Positions 11,741 through 27,605 of a DNA stretch of 64,000 nt are shown one piece after another. The first letter of the stretch is position 1. Each line of letters opens with the position of its first letter. A model generated the notes under the pieces. That model saw only the letters and a list, made by a program, of their open reading frames with translations. It was not told the origin of the DNA and made no database searches. The stretch comes from Hirudo medicinalis (lineage: Eukaryota; Annelida; Clitellata; Hirudinida; Hirudinidae), in contig MPNW01000009.1 in NCBI GenBank assembly GCA_011800805.1, positions 339,145 through 403,144 of the forward strand, written 5' to 3'. The position numbers were made by a program, and so were the translations under genes.

Positions 11741-12536
11741 CAGAGGACAAGTGCCTCTTACCTGCTCACAAGTTTGTTTTGTATGTGTTGCAAAGAATGG
11801 ATCAAGGAGGCAGATGTACCGCAGAGATGGGAATTGCAGTAATCCAGGTGAGAGAAAGATACTGCGTATAATGGCAGAAGTTGTGTCGACGGAGAGGAGT
11901 GGACAGATATGCATATTGCCCAGATGAGGTGATTGCATGATTTGACGATGGTTGTTGGGCTGGTGGTTGATAGATGGTTGGGTGAATGTGAACATTTATG
12001 TAGCGCAGTTTTTGGGGTTTTTTGTCGGAATGTTTTTTGAAAGCGTAATGTTCTTTAATGCTGAGATGAGAATCAAAAGTAACACCAAGGAGTTTAAGAG
12101 TAGTAGACAAAGGAAGGAGGGTGCCTGGAATGTTTATGGAGGTTGGGGAATACAAAGGTTTTAGGCGGGCAGATGACCATGATTTTGGATTTCTGCGGAT
12201 TCAATTGAAAGTTAACAAGATCAATGCCATCAATGATTGGCATCTATGTAATTCCGCAGATTTCCGAGTTGGTCGGACATGCTATGGCTGGAGAGGATAG
12301 AGAAGAGACTTATGACATCTGCATATTGATGGAAGAAAGTCATGAATGATGTTGGACAAAGATGAAGTGTAGATTGTGAAAAGCAAAGGTCTCAGGACAG
12401 AGCCCTGAGGAACACCAGCAAGAAGTTCAACTGGAGTGGAAGAGTGGTCGCCAAGTTTTACATATCCAAGAGAATGCAAGGCCATAGATTCCAAAGTCGG
12501 ACTTTAGTCTCTCCTGTAGCATCTGGTGGTTACTAG

Positions 12537-13300
12537 CAGTGTTATTTCAGTTAGGACTTTTCAGTTAGAGTTTGAGTTACAGTTAGAACTTTCCAGTTAC
12601 AGTTAACTTTACACTATCTTTCCAGTTTTCAGTTACAACTTTCCACTTATCAGTTGCAGTTACAGTTACTGAACACAACTTTTCAATGTGACCATTTTAC
12701 AATTGTGTACTTAGGTAGTTATTTTCTTAACCATAACGCGCAATCCAACTTACACAGTGTGCAAATTGAAGCTGAATCACACAAGATTTCAAGTAATTCT
12801 AACATTTTTATTCTAATTAAAAATAATAAATTTAATTAAAATTAATTCTACAAATTTTAAGCCTGTAAGCATAAGTCATGAATGAACTATCAAATGCAAT
12901 GTCTATTTTATATTTTTGTTACAATAAGAAAAAGTCCACAACGGGTGAGTTGTGTTATTGTTCTAAAACATAAAATGAAACTCAAACGAAACCTAAGAAT
13001 AGAAACAAAAAAGTGGAACAAATAGNTAACAAAACGACAGCGTAAGGTAAAAAAGTCTGCGGAAAATTGTTTACGTAATAAAGTAATGCTGATATAAAAA
13101 GTTCAGTTAACTGATTGGACTTTCCAGTTAATCAGTTACTACTTTCAAGTTAATGTTATAGAAAACATCACAAAACTGCTTAACTATAGTTATAGTTATT
13201 TGGGCCCGGTCAGTTATAGTTATAGTTGCAGTTAACTGATTTGGTTTCCGTCAGTTATTAGAGTTTTCAGTTACAGTTATAGTTAATAGAATTAACACTA
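12537..13300. mobile_element. non-autonomous hAT-like element with subterminal CAGTTA arrays
   Basis: It splits the LINE exactly between AFDTI and NHQML, and removing it restores that reading. Left end CAGTGTTATTTC and reverse-complemented right end TAGTGTTAATTC are inverted repeats. The flanks GTTACTAG (12529-12536) and GTTGATAG (13301-13308) look like an 8-bp target duplication with two mismatches, as in hAT elements. Both ends hold dense repeats of CAGTTA/GTTATAGTTA. The interior is AT-rich, has one N at 13026 and shows no transposase. Confidence 0.72.
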
Positions 13301-13511
13301 GTTGATAGTATCAAATGCTGCCGAGAGGTCCAGACCGACCATGACGGCGCAATTGCCCTTGCCACATATGTCAGAGAGATTGTTGAAAGAGCAGTTTCTG
13401 TAGAAAAACCGGGTCTATAAGCAGATGGTAGGTCTGTAATTGGCAGGAGAGCTTGGGTCGAGACTTGGCTTTTTAAGAGAGATTTGCGAGTTTAGAGAGA
13501 ATTGGAGATAG

Positions 13512-13629
13512 AAATAATTGTTTATTAACGTCCGTTGCCTAGCTAGATGATTAGGACGTTGTGGGATTCGAATCCGCGCTGCCATCGTGAGAGGCGGAAG
13601 TCTTAACCATCAGACCTCGCGGGAGCACA
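13512..13629 (-). repeat. tRNA-Glu-like SINE (family 1), near-complete copy
   Basis: On the minus strand it starts TGTGCTCCCGCGAGG. It carries an A-box region (GGTCTGATGGTTAAGAC), a CTC triplet at the anticodon position (CCGCCTCTCACG), and a B box GGATTCGAATCC. The tail GGCAACGGACGTTAATAAAC follows. It is flanked by a 12-bp target duplication with one mismatch (AATTGGAGATAG at 13500-13511, AATTAGAGATAG at 13630-13641). The layout resembles tRNA-Glu(CTC). It is inserted inside the LINE. Confidence 0.82.
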
Positions 13630-13881
13630 AATTAGAGATAGGATTAGAGCGTATTTTTTGAGCAAAGGAGTGGAGAGAGTCTACTGAGAGGATGTAGGAT
13701 ACGGTGTTTCCTACTTCTAGTATTTGCATATAAAAAATGAATGTGATGTGAGTTATAAAATTATATTTTAAGTAAATTGTAAAAAGGTTCTAAATTTAAA
13801 ATTTATTTTCTTTCGATGTGAGGTCTATATTGCTCTTTTTCGCTCAAATTTGTTTACACTTTTTGGATATTTGTGGTTGTG

Positions 13882-16800
13882 ATGCTTAGTAATTCTGCCG
13901 ATGAACTCCAAAAGGAGATACAAAAAAGGGAAGCTGAATTAAATGCACTGAAAAATAAATATTCTCAACTATGCCCTTCGGCGGTAAGCTTTTGCTCTGA
14001 TCCATCTAAGTCCAGCAGCCAAATCAGTTCAGTTTCTAGTTACTGCTTGCGCCAAAGAAACATGTTTTGAATACATTTTAATATCTTGTCTAGTTTCTAT
14101 TTAATTGCCTTTTGTTAATCTAAAAAGCACGATATTATCGTAATTCAAATTAAATTGGCTTGTTTTATATTTTTATAATTTCAATCATTCTGACACTTAA
14201 GAACCTTGGATCTGAAGCCGTGAAGAAAGAATCAATTGAAAATGATTCAGCTATTTTATCAATATACAAAAGGTTTTCTGAGACTCAATTATGCAAAATG
14301 TTGAAACATAAAAGAAGTTTTATTACTTATAAATTTAATTGAAGTGAGGAAAATCCTGCAAGTTATGAAAAGGAATATTCAAGCCTTCATAAATTTATAG
14401 ATGGAAATCTTGATTATCATAAAGTGAGTTTTGAATAAAATTTAGGAATATTTAAGAATAATTTGTTTTTTCTTATATTATTGTCGCTTGTTAAGAAATG
14501 TTAATTAAACGTTTATGTCAAATTAACTAAATATGCTTGCATTGCAATCTTTACACTTTCCAAAATGGCTCCAATAAAATTTAAGGAATGAATATCACAT
14601 GTCAAATAACAATTATCATTATACTGGAGGAACTAGTAACATTAATTTGTTTCCTAGTATGAACTTTCAACTATATTGTTTCCTGTGTTTGTTCACATGT
14701 ACCTGGAACTTGTCTACAATGGACATTTAGCTCAAGGTTAGTCATTAATCATTTTTGAGTCTACAAATTTACTGAGATGAAGAATCAGTTGATATACACA
14801 TCCAAAACATTGTGAAGCCACTAAAACTTACTGTTCTCAACTATAGCTAAGAAATTCTTTGACAAGTTCAAAGATTTCCATCAGCCCTGTCATGGATCTG
14901 ATATTGTTGAACTCTCCATTATAAGCATCCCTGAACATCTTGTTAATAATAGACTCATTCAGATTTACAGGTGAGCTAGCAGACAGACCCACTTTATTAC
15001 AATTGATTATATGGTGTATTTTCAATCTTTTGATTTTATTCTACTTTTTTAAATAAAGGAACAACAAGTCATCGATTGTAATATACAGAGATTCATTCAC
15101 TCGACTGAAAAAGTTTTTGGGAGAATCCAAACTTACTTCTGTTATAAAAATAATTTCTGAGCATTTAATAATTGATGGTTGGTCTGACTTTTATTTGCCT
15201 TGTACTTTGTTGAAATTCATTTACTTAAAATTATTCTGCTTAAAGTTTGTGATGGAGCTATGAGATCAAAGTTGGAGATAGAAATGAAATCCAATGCTCT
15301 ACTAGGATATCCACCAAAAGGCTGTGAGAGTATGAGTTTAAACAAAACATGGATAACATCAAGTGGAAATATATTCCAAATTACCACTGCAGGCAACAAG
15401 TCACAAATGTTCTACGGGCTTCTAAAAGATATCACCTTACCTTTGCTAGACGACGACGAAGAGGATGCCGGAGCAGTTGATGATGATAAACCAAAGGTGG
15501 ACTTTAATTTTTAGCCTTATTGGCCTGGTTATGTTATTAATTTCCATTAGCATTTGTGTTGATATTATCTTGTTTTGTAATCCTTGATAGTACATATTTA
15601 ATCATAGAAAAAGAAAGCCAAAAAGGAGACATCATCAGCCAAAAAACCTAAAGTTGATCCCAATTCACCTCACTTAAATAGGATTCCTTTGCCTGAGTTG
15701 TAAGTATTGAAGCTTGAATTTTGCCTTAAAAATGAGCTTTTATAACTTATTTCACTTCAGGAAGGACAGTGATAAGTGCGAGAGAGTTAAGGCATTAAAA
15801 GAGATTTCGAAAAAAGTTAATCTCAGGGAGAATCTGGCTACAATATTCTACTTCAACCTACTAAATCTCCCGTCGAGGTATAATTATTGCGGATATGGAG
15901 TTATTTCTAATGTTTCAAGCAAATTGTTTACTTCATCAGTGTAACGAGTCTTGACGTAAGCGACGATTCATCTTTGTTGGCTGCCGGACTCTTGGATTCC
16001 ACAATCAAGGTTTGGTCGATTAATGGTGGGACATTGGCAGCCATGAAGAATGCTGATGAATTGGATCTATTGGACAAAGAAGCTGGTAAGCTTAATATGA
16101 TAAACTCCACTTTCAATTATAAAGTATAATCCATCATTTCATTTGTACAGATGACATCATGGACAGAATCATGGATGATAATACAGCACCATGCAACCGA
16201 TCTCTGTATGGGCATTCAGGTCCTGTCTACTCCTGTTCTCTATCGCAAGATAAATCCTACATGGTTTCTTGTTCAGAAGATGGCACAAGTAAAGACGTAG
16301 ATTAATTTCAAACCCAAGTTTAGTTTCAAACAATACCCAAGTATATTTATCTATTTATAGTCAGACTCTGGTACATTCCTCTATGGTCAAACGTTGTTTG
16401 TTATCATGATTGCAAGCTGCCAGTGTGGGATGCAAAAATAAGGTGTCAATCATTTCCTTTAAAGCAATTTTATTTAGCAATTGAGTGCAAGTTCTCACTG
16501 AAATGTTTTCCATCTTCAGTCCTCTTGGTCACTACTTTGCATCCTGTGGTGAGGAAGGTAATGCTAGTTTGTGGTCAGCAGACCAGCACAAACAACTGAG
16601 GACATTTATTGGTCACATGTCTGTTGTAAAGGTGGTGAATTTCACAAATCTGATTATTCATCATTTGTTTGTAATGCCTTCTTCATTTTACAGAGCCTGG
16701 AGTTTCATCCAAATTGTAACTATTTGGCAACAGGCTCTGACGATAGAACTATCAGGGTATGGGATGTTCTGAATGGAGAATGTGTCAGAGTCTTCAGGGG

Positions 16801-17420
16801 GCACAGGGTAGACTACAAATAAGGCTCATGAATATTTATGATGTGTTTTGAAACTGATTATTTGCCATTAACTACAGGACTCCATCACAAAAGTAACATT
16901 CTCCCATTGTGGGAGGTACATTGCTTCGACTTCAAAAGATAAACAAATATTTGTCTGGGATTTGTCCAGCGGGGAACACATTTACCGATTTAAGGGACAC
17001 AACCAAAGCATAAAATCTCTGGCATTCAGCAGGGACGATACTGTTCTTGCATCAGGTAGTACAAACATCTCTATATGTGGAATTAATAATGCCTGATAAT
17101 GCAATGTGTTATACGGCTGAACGATTACAATATATCTTTTAAAGGAAGCCTGGATGGCACTATTAAAATTTGGGATGTAAACAAAGTCAGTTCAAGCAAT
17201 ATGGAGATGGACCATGTTGATATTACCAAGTTTGTATTTGAATGCTTGATTTGCTTTAACAGATAATTAATCTGTATTTTAATATTTTATTTACAGTAAT
17301 TCAAGTGGACAAGTAGAGATTGGAAATTTTAGGACAAAAAGCAGCCCTGTCCTCAACGTTCATTTTACCAGAAGAAACTTATTAATTGCCAGTGGACCTT
17401 ACATTAGCCAGCTCAAATAA
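13882..17420 (+). CDS. TAF5: TAF5, WD-repeat subunit of TFIID
   Basis: TAF5 is a nuclear scaffold subunit of TFIID (some species also use it in SAGA). The N-terminal exon starts at ATG 13882 (MLSNSADELQ). Later exons include 14848-14970, 15246-15496, 15609-15699, 15761-15877, 15941-16086, 16151-16289, 16361-16441, 16520-16632, 16694-16807, 16878-17055, 17145-17229 and 17297-17420. The NTD2 domain shows FPVFVHMYLELVYN and KKFFDKFKDF. An acidic linker (LLDDDEEDAG) and a lysine-rich stretch lead to NRIPLPELKDSDK, diagnostic of TAF5. Six or seven WD repeats follow (LYGHSGPVYS, HPNCNYLATGSDDRTIRVWD, ASGSLDGTIKIWD). The C-terminus FTRRNLLIASGPY matches TAF5 rather than TAF5L. The LisH motif usual at the N-terminus is not visible, so an upstream exon may be missing. 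Confidence 0.93.
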
Positions 17421-17559
17421 TTTGGGTGCTTTTGAACGTTGTTTTTTTTTGTAAAGATTTTTCAAAGTCCTTGTTTGCAGTTAATTGCGAGTTGATTCGG
17501 TAGTTTACATAACATTACATTACATCAATTTATAGTGGTATAAGATCTGTCTGTGTGAT

Positions 17560-17935
17560 AAACCACTCCCTTTTAATTCAATATCTAAATTTTGATGCTC
17601 CTATTTTAAATAGTTCCACTATATTAACAAATCTCGAGCTATTCTTAGCTAGTTATTCTTCAGAGCACCCTCTGCCTTCCTGTGCATTTATGTCCATGCC
17701 TTCTTGTGGAACTGCTTTTTGTGGCCTCAAAGAATTGTTCAGGTGTTAAATCTCTTCCTGTTAATATCTTGAATGTTTCTATGAGATCACCTCTGTCTCT
17801 CCTTATTTCTAGATTTGTTAGTTTACATCTGAGTATTACTGTACGTTCAATAACATAAGGGTCAGGTTTAAGGATGACCTTCATTCGAGTTCGTTATCGG
17901 TATCATTATCACTACAAATTTTAATAGCGAGTTTG
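17560..17935 (-). mobile_element. LINE fragment (C-terminal end of reverse transcriptase ORF)
   Basis: On the minus strand it reads LEIRRDRGDLIETFKILTGR, the conserved tail segment of CR1/L2-type reverse transcriptases. No other domain is preserved. It sits just past the TAF5 stop in antisense. Confidence 0.75.
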
Positions 17936-17959
17936 GCTCTCCTATTGAATGAGGTTAAT

Positions 17960-18060
17960 TTGTTGCTGAGCATCCCAGCCAGTACACTTATGGTGTTGGG
18001 TTCATGGTTGAACTGGTAGGCTTTTCAACATCTTCACTATTTGTTATTTGCAACACTTAG
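17960..18060 (+). pseudogene. displaced copy of CYLD exon 2 / intron 2 boundary
   Basis: This 101-bp stretch matches the reverse complement of 7282-7370 in CYLD with about five substitutions and a 12-bp insertion (GGTTCATGGTTG). The match spans about 44 bp of exon (encoding [12 protein letters not shown] in CYLD), the donor CTG|GTAGGC, and about 45 bp of intron. Intron is included, so it came from genomic DNA and not from spliced mRNA. It lies between a LINE scrap and a Tc1 remnant and has no open frame of its own. Confidence 0.85.
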
Positions 18061-18103
18061 GCTGGTAAGACTAAAAGTAAAATAAATGATTTTACCGATT
18101 TCA

Positions 18104-19095
18104 CAGTCAGGAGGGGAACCATGAGGACACCCTATTATTTCGTGATAACTCTAAACAAAAATTTGACTGTGGGGAAATTTTAGTATGTTGTGTAATTACG
18201 TATTTGTGATTATCTCTTAAATTTTCGTAAAGATATTTTCACGCATTAATTTAAAAATTCAGAAAACTTGATTTCAAGGCATCCAATAACCATGAAAGAC
18301 ACTTTCAAAAATCATCGTAAATGACAAATCTCGCGAAAAACAAGAAAAAAATTTATTAATAAGAAATAATGTTTCCTTTATTCTCAAGAACTTTAAAACA
18401 TCTGTTATCCATTGAATTTATTAAGGTTTTTACGAATTTTCCATCCAGTTCTTTCCAGGCACTCCTAATGGCGTTTTCCAGGTCAGATTTGGAGTGGAAC
18501 TGCCTTCCATTGTTATAAACCAGTCTTGACAACATTCCCCAGACGTTTACTATAGGATTTAAATCTGGGGAACAAACAGGCTGGCCAACTTATAACTTTC
18601 AAATTTTTAACTTTTTAAAAACATCTTAGCCTTTACTGTCCAGACGACAGTCTTGGATCGATTGAGCTCTTTGTCAATTTCCCTGATCGAATAATTTGCT
18701 TGTCCGAAGGCCTCAATCTGCCCCCTCTCCTTGTCAGACAACATTTTACCTCCAGTCATTTATATAATAGTAATTTTATAAACTTCAAATGAATTTTTTA
18801 ACTTTTTTTGGGTTTACATATCGATAATACTTGCATAAATAGCATTTTGATTGCAAAACTATAAACAATGTTTTATTGGATATAAGTAAGGATGTCCTCA
18901 TGGTTTTCGAACGGCCTTAAATAGCTATTTTGCATATTTTACAAGTTCTACTTGTTAAATTTACTTGAAATTTTACAGGTCGTTTTGTATACAATAAAGT
19001 GATGTTATGTATAAAATTGAGTAATGTTAAACTTGTATTTTAGCGAGTTATCAGGAAATTATGGGGTGTCCTCATGGTTTCCGTCCTGACTGTAT
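18104..19095 (-). mobile_element. internally deleted Tc1/mariner transposon
   Basis: The ends are long inverted repeats: left CAGTCAGGAGGGGAACCATG, right (reverse complement) CAGTCAGGACGGAAACCATG, both continuing GAGGACACCC. The right end abuts TA. On the minus strand, 18762-18600 encodes a Tc1 N-terminal helix-turn-helix (LSDKERGQIEAF, YSIREIDKELNRSKT). About 18585-18354 encodes the C-terminus (WPACSPDLNPIVNVWG, NNGRQFHSKSDLENAI, SMDNRCF). The middle, holding the first two catalytic aspartates, is gone, so it cannot transpose itself. Confidence 0.88.
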
Positions 19096-19686
19096 TTGTC
19101 CAGAAAAATCTTTTAAAGTCGATTTTATGTAAATACAGCTGACAATGCAAAAAATGGTATTCATGAGTTGCAGGTATTAAGTCTCCAAATGATAATTCAT
19201 TTTGTACGAAATTATTTGCTATTTACCATATAATGGCGATTGCAATTAAAAGAAACCAGTTTTCTATTAAAATTTAGTATTTTTGAGTGATGTACTGAAA
19301 TTATGAATTCATTTATTTGATCCATTAAAAGTTAAGCATGTATTGTGATGAGCAGCGCCAGAAAAAGAACGGGAATTCCTTAAGGCGATGGCCTCGAAGA
19401 TGCGGAGTCGGTGTGATTTCTCAGTTGAATGAGTTCGAATAAGTTACTCTAATCATAGGAAGTTTTTAAATGTCTATGTATCATTTTATTCGTTTTGTTT
19501 TGCTTAGGTGTTTAAATTACAGCAATAAACTCATTGTTATGAATTTAATTTTCAAGCTAGGAGTGCCACCAGTAGAGAAAATGATAATGTTCCAAAAAAA
19601 GGTGAATGATTTTGTTTATACGCTTGTAAATATTAATTCAGTGCGATATAATAAATAAAGTATCACATCAATACAAAATACTCTAG
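19096..19686. other. stretch before first certain PARP2 exon
   Basis: Should hold the PARP2 promoter and first coding exon. ATGs at 19350 (MSSARKRTGIP, then stop) and near 19396 are candidates, but neither joins in phase to the exon at 19687. Confidence 0.3.
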
Positions 19687-22283
19687 CTAAGCGCGGCGAA
19701 TCTACTGAGAAGATAAAGCTAGAAATTAAAGAAGTTGCTGCAGGTACCTTTCCAATATTGTTAAAAACATGTCATTTCGTAAGTTTGGTTTGAAATGGTT
19801 TCACTTCACAAAAGTTCCAGTGGACCCAGAATGTCTCAAACTGGTTTCCAATGCTCATGTTTATTGCTCCAAGGGAGATAGTTATAGTATTACTCTATCT
19901 CAGGTTCTATTAATTGTTATTCAGTTAAGACATTATTTGATTATCAATACTTTATCCTCCTAAAGACAAATATAAATAGGAACAACAACAAGTTTTACAT
20001 AATCCAACTGGTAGAAGAAGATTCTGAAAATTACAGTGTGTGGACTCGATGGGGTCGAATAGGGGTGGTTGGGCAACATAACCTTGCCTGCTTCGGTTCT
20101 GATTTGGAAGCAGCAATGAAAGAGTTTTGTAATAAGTGAGTTAAATATATTAATACCATTTTGAAATTCTAAATAGATACTCCTTTTTATATTTCCTTTA
20201 ATGACAGGTTTACTTCAAAAACAAAAAATGACTGGAACGATAGGAAACATTTTGTAAAAGTGGAGGGGAAGTATGGCATTGTTGAAGTCAGTCATGAAGA
20301 GGTATTGGTTTTGTCAGTCCATTATCCTTTGTTCATCATTCTAATTTTTTCTCAATTCCTTGCAAAGCAAAAAAAGCCTCAGAAAGTTCAGCAAGAGCCC
20401 AAATCTTTAACCTCAAACTTGCCTGAAAAGATCCAGGTATTGTTTTCATGGATATAATCAGCATTTTTCAATGTTTACTAACTGAGATTTATCACTCTTG
20501 CTCAGAATTTAATAAAATTGATAAGCAATGTGCAAGAAATGGAAGACATGGTCAAGAGTATGAAGTATGACTCATCCCGAGCACCTTTAGGTAGGTTATT
20601 TTGTCAGGCAATTTTAATAACTGTATTTTAATTGGAGATTTAAAATATTAATAACTTCTATTTAAATTTATTTATTTATTTAAACAGGTGAATTAACCAA
20701 AAAGCAGATCAAGAATGGATTTGGAACACTCAAAAAAATTAGTGGTTTAATAAATTCCAACAACATTGATGAACTAACCCAGGCTTGTGATAAATACTAT
20801 ACTCAGATACCTCATAACTTTGGGTGTGTGTTTTCACTAGTAAAGCTGCAGTGATTGATTTGATCTTAAATCATTGGTATTTCACTCGAGTTCTCTTTTA
20901 AACCCAGGATGAGAAAACCTCCTCTCATACGATCAGTTTGTGATTTGCAAAGAGAAATTGATCTTTTAGAGGTAAATTTCTATTTAAAAACTATAATACA
21001 TTAATTAAAAAAAAATATATGCAGAAAAATCAATTATAGAATGTTTCTAGATACGTTTCTCGTGAATCTAAGGTTTGGGTTGAAATAATTTCTTACGCCT
21101 ATTTGAAATAAGTGTTGTCTGGCAAACTTTATACATTGAAAACTGTATCATTAATTTGTTGTTCTTTCTTAAAGACATTGGGTGAGATTGAACTAGCATT
21201 CAGAATTCTGCAAGGTTCAGATGTAAAGAATCTGCACCCAATTGATGCTAAGTATCATTCCTTGAAGTGCGACCTCCAACCAATCGAGAGAGATGATGAC
21301 AATTTTAAAGTTTTTATATTTATTTAGTTAGTCAGTTGTTCTTATCTTACTAAGGTTTAGAGTTTAAATTTATTTAACAGATGATAGAGAATTACCTACA
21401 AGTGACGCACGGAAATACTCACAACAGCTACATGATGAACGTCACAGAGATCTTTTCCATCGATCGACTCGGAGAGAAAGAAAAATTTCATGATGCTGGA
21501 AATAAGTGAGTTTGGGGCTCATCTTTCATTGCTTGGCATACATCAAATTGTGTTCAACAGGATGCTTTTGTGGCACGGCACTCGGTTGACAAACATGATC
21601 GGAATTTTGAGTCAGGGACTGAGGATTGCACCACCTGAGGCTCCTATCACAGGCTACATGGTACTTTTTTTATGAAGTCACAATCAATGTAGATTATTTT
21701 AAGATGCAGTTATGTATCGAATGATACGCCCTTACACAATGATGTGTTTTTTTTTTATCAAGTTTGGGAAAGGTGTCTATTTTGCTGACATTTCGAGCAA
21801 AAGTGCCAACTATTGCTACACATCAAAGAAGAAAAATGTAGGTTTTCTCATATTGTGCCAAGTAAGTCTTGGAATTCAGAAAGAGTTGCTAGAGGCAGAC
21901 ATGAGTGCTGATAAACTTCCTAATGACGTGCATAGCGTCAAAGGTGTCGGAAGGGCATGGCCAAACCCTGAGAAAAATATTGTTTGGTTAGTTCCTTTGT
22001 GATGGAATTATTGTTATGAGCAGTTGATTCTATTAGCTTCTATAATTTTTTATTTAGTATATAATTTATTTTAATGAAAGCAATTTTTAGAAGTCGCATT
22101 ACTGTTTCTGAATAAATGCATTTTAGGGAGGATGAGACAATTGTGCCAATTGGAGAGCCTATTGAAGAACAAAAGTCTGGAACACGGGCAACAAAAGTTC
22201 TTAATTATAATGAGTATATTGTTTACAATCCTGATCAAATCAGGATGAGGTTTTTAGTACAAGTAGAATTTAAATACAAATGA
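19687..22283 (+). CDS. PARP2: PARP2-type poly(ADP-ribose) polymerase
   Basis: Nuclear DNA-break sensor that adds ADP-ribose chains from NAD+. Exons: 19687-19743, 19815-19903, 19966-20135, 20208-20301, 20368-20436, 20506-20590, 20688-20823, 20908-20971, 21175-21309, 21381-21505, 21561-21660, 21773-21986, 22127-22283, joining in phase from the second on. WGR domain: [19 protein letters not shown] then [12 protein letters not shown]. The helical regulatory domain begins near [15 protein letters not shown]. The catalytic domain has the full H-Y-E triad: [15 protein letters not shown] and [10 protein letters not shown]. The run [15 protein letters not shown] is PARP2-like rather than PARP3-like. 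The true N-terminus (usually short and basic) is not resolved. PARP2 is followed on the same strand by MCM4, about 1.05 kb away. Confidence 0.93.
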
Positions 22284-23335
22284 TGTTATTCATGGCACTT
22301 GTAAGAAATGTTCCATGTCCATTAATCATCGTTATTATTGAGCGTTTTTTACTTGATAGGAAAAGTTGATGTTATGGCTCTTGAAATTTTCTTTGTGGAG
22401 GAGTTTATAAAGCTACCTTGTAGATTAGCATCTGAGTTGGAAGACCTAAAGCTGTAAAGCATAAAGTGCGGTTACAAAATGTACATGTGACTAGTGTAAC
22501 TGAAAATGTGTGAATGGACATGTGTTTACCAAGTTTTTGGCATTTTTTTACGCGTGTGTTTCAAAGTCATTAGTGCAGCGAAAATCTTGCGAGGGACTTA
22601 AGACCGACTGGGGGCGGGTGCGTAGCAGCGATTTTGTTCACTCTGAGCGTGCGGCCCAAGTGCATTTACTTCAAGGGCGGTTGACCGTTAGCTTGTAATA
22701 GTAGAGGACACCGTCGGTTTCTTGTCCCTTGCCATTGAGCCCAGCAATCATCTGATCAAATCTAGCCAATTCGTTTTCATTGACTTAATTGCAATTCTGC
22801 CACAAATACACATTAATCGTAATAAACAGATTTTTCCTCTTAGCTCAAAAGGTGTCTTTATTTTAAACCGTGTCCTACAAGCTGTTTATGTAAATTATTG
22901 ATACAAAATCTCTTAGTTTAGTTTGTTGAGATATAATAAATTAGATAAATGTTTTATTTCTTGCGCGGGAAAAGTTTGTTTTGGTACCTCAGGAAGGGTT
23001 CGTGCTGTGATTTTATGGTTGTCGAGTTTTTGGATTGATCTAATCGTAGCTGGCAAAACGGCAGGTTTTGTTTTATTTTCTATTGATTTTATATGCAATC
23101 GGAAAAATCCGGTTGGAAAATTGAAATATGTGCATAGTGATGTCAACATAAAATATCTAAAAGTATCGTCTTCAGTCTCTTAACACGGCATTATTAGTGG
23201 CTCATTAGTAGGGATATGAGCAGATAACTAAATGACGTTTGCTGAATACAGTTTATTGAGCCATAATTTAGTGGTGTAGGAGGGCTGTTTTGATTTCCTA
23301 GGTTTTTTTTCTTTCGCCTTTGTTCTCTGAAAAGT
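22284..23335. other. PARP2 3' flank and MCM4 upstream region
   Basis: No coding exon recognised. It contains an E2F-like site at 22963-22974, described separately. Confidence 0.5.
22963..22974. promoter_or_regulatory. E2F-like site upstream of MCM4
   Basis: GCGCGGGAAAAG, whose complement contains the E2F consensus TTTTCCCGC. It lies about 360 bp before the MCM4 ATG. MCM genes are classic E2F targets, so S-phase control is a reasonable inference. Confidence 0.55.

Positions 23336-27605
<4,270 letters not shown>

Larger units (their letters stand above)
11741..13700 (-). mobile_element. decayed non-LTR retrotransposon (LINE), reverse transcriptase remains
   Basis: Read on the minus strand from 13700 down, fragments follow LINE reverse-transcriptase order: KKPSLDPSSPANYRP near 13470, GLDLSAAFDTI near 13310-13350, GVPQGSVL near 12400, an eroded HQYAD catalytic region near 12310, LNPQKSKIMV near 12190, LLGVTFDSHLS near 12070, and HLDYCNSHLCG near 11840. 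This is the pattern of CR1/L2/jockey-type elements. Stops and frameshifts are frequent, so it is inactive. Two younger elements interrupt it: one at 12537-13300 and a SINE at 13512-13629. Confidence 0.88.

Noticed and set aside
11736..12164. Plus-strand frames at 11736-11927 and 11952-12164
   Set aside because: They are antisense shadows of the minus-strand LINE reverse transcriptase.
13500..13641. Functional tRNA-Glu gene
   Set aside because: Stem pairing and the acceptor end are not preserved, and it has a SINE tail and target duplications.
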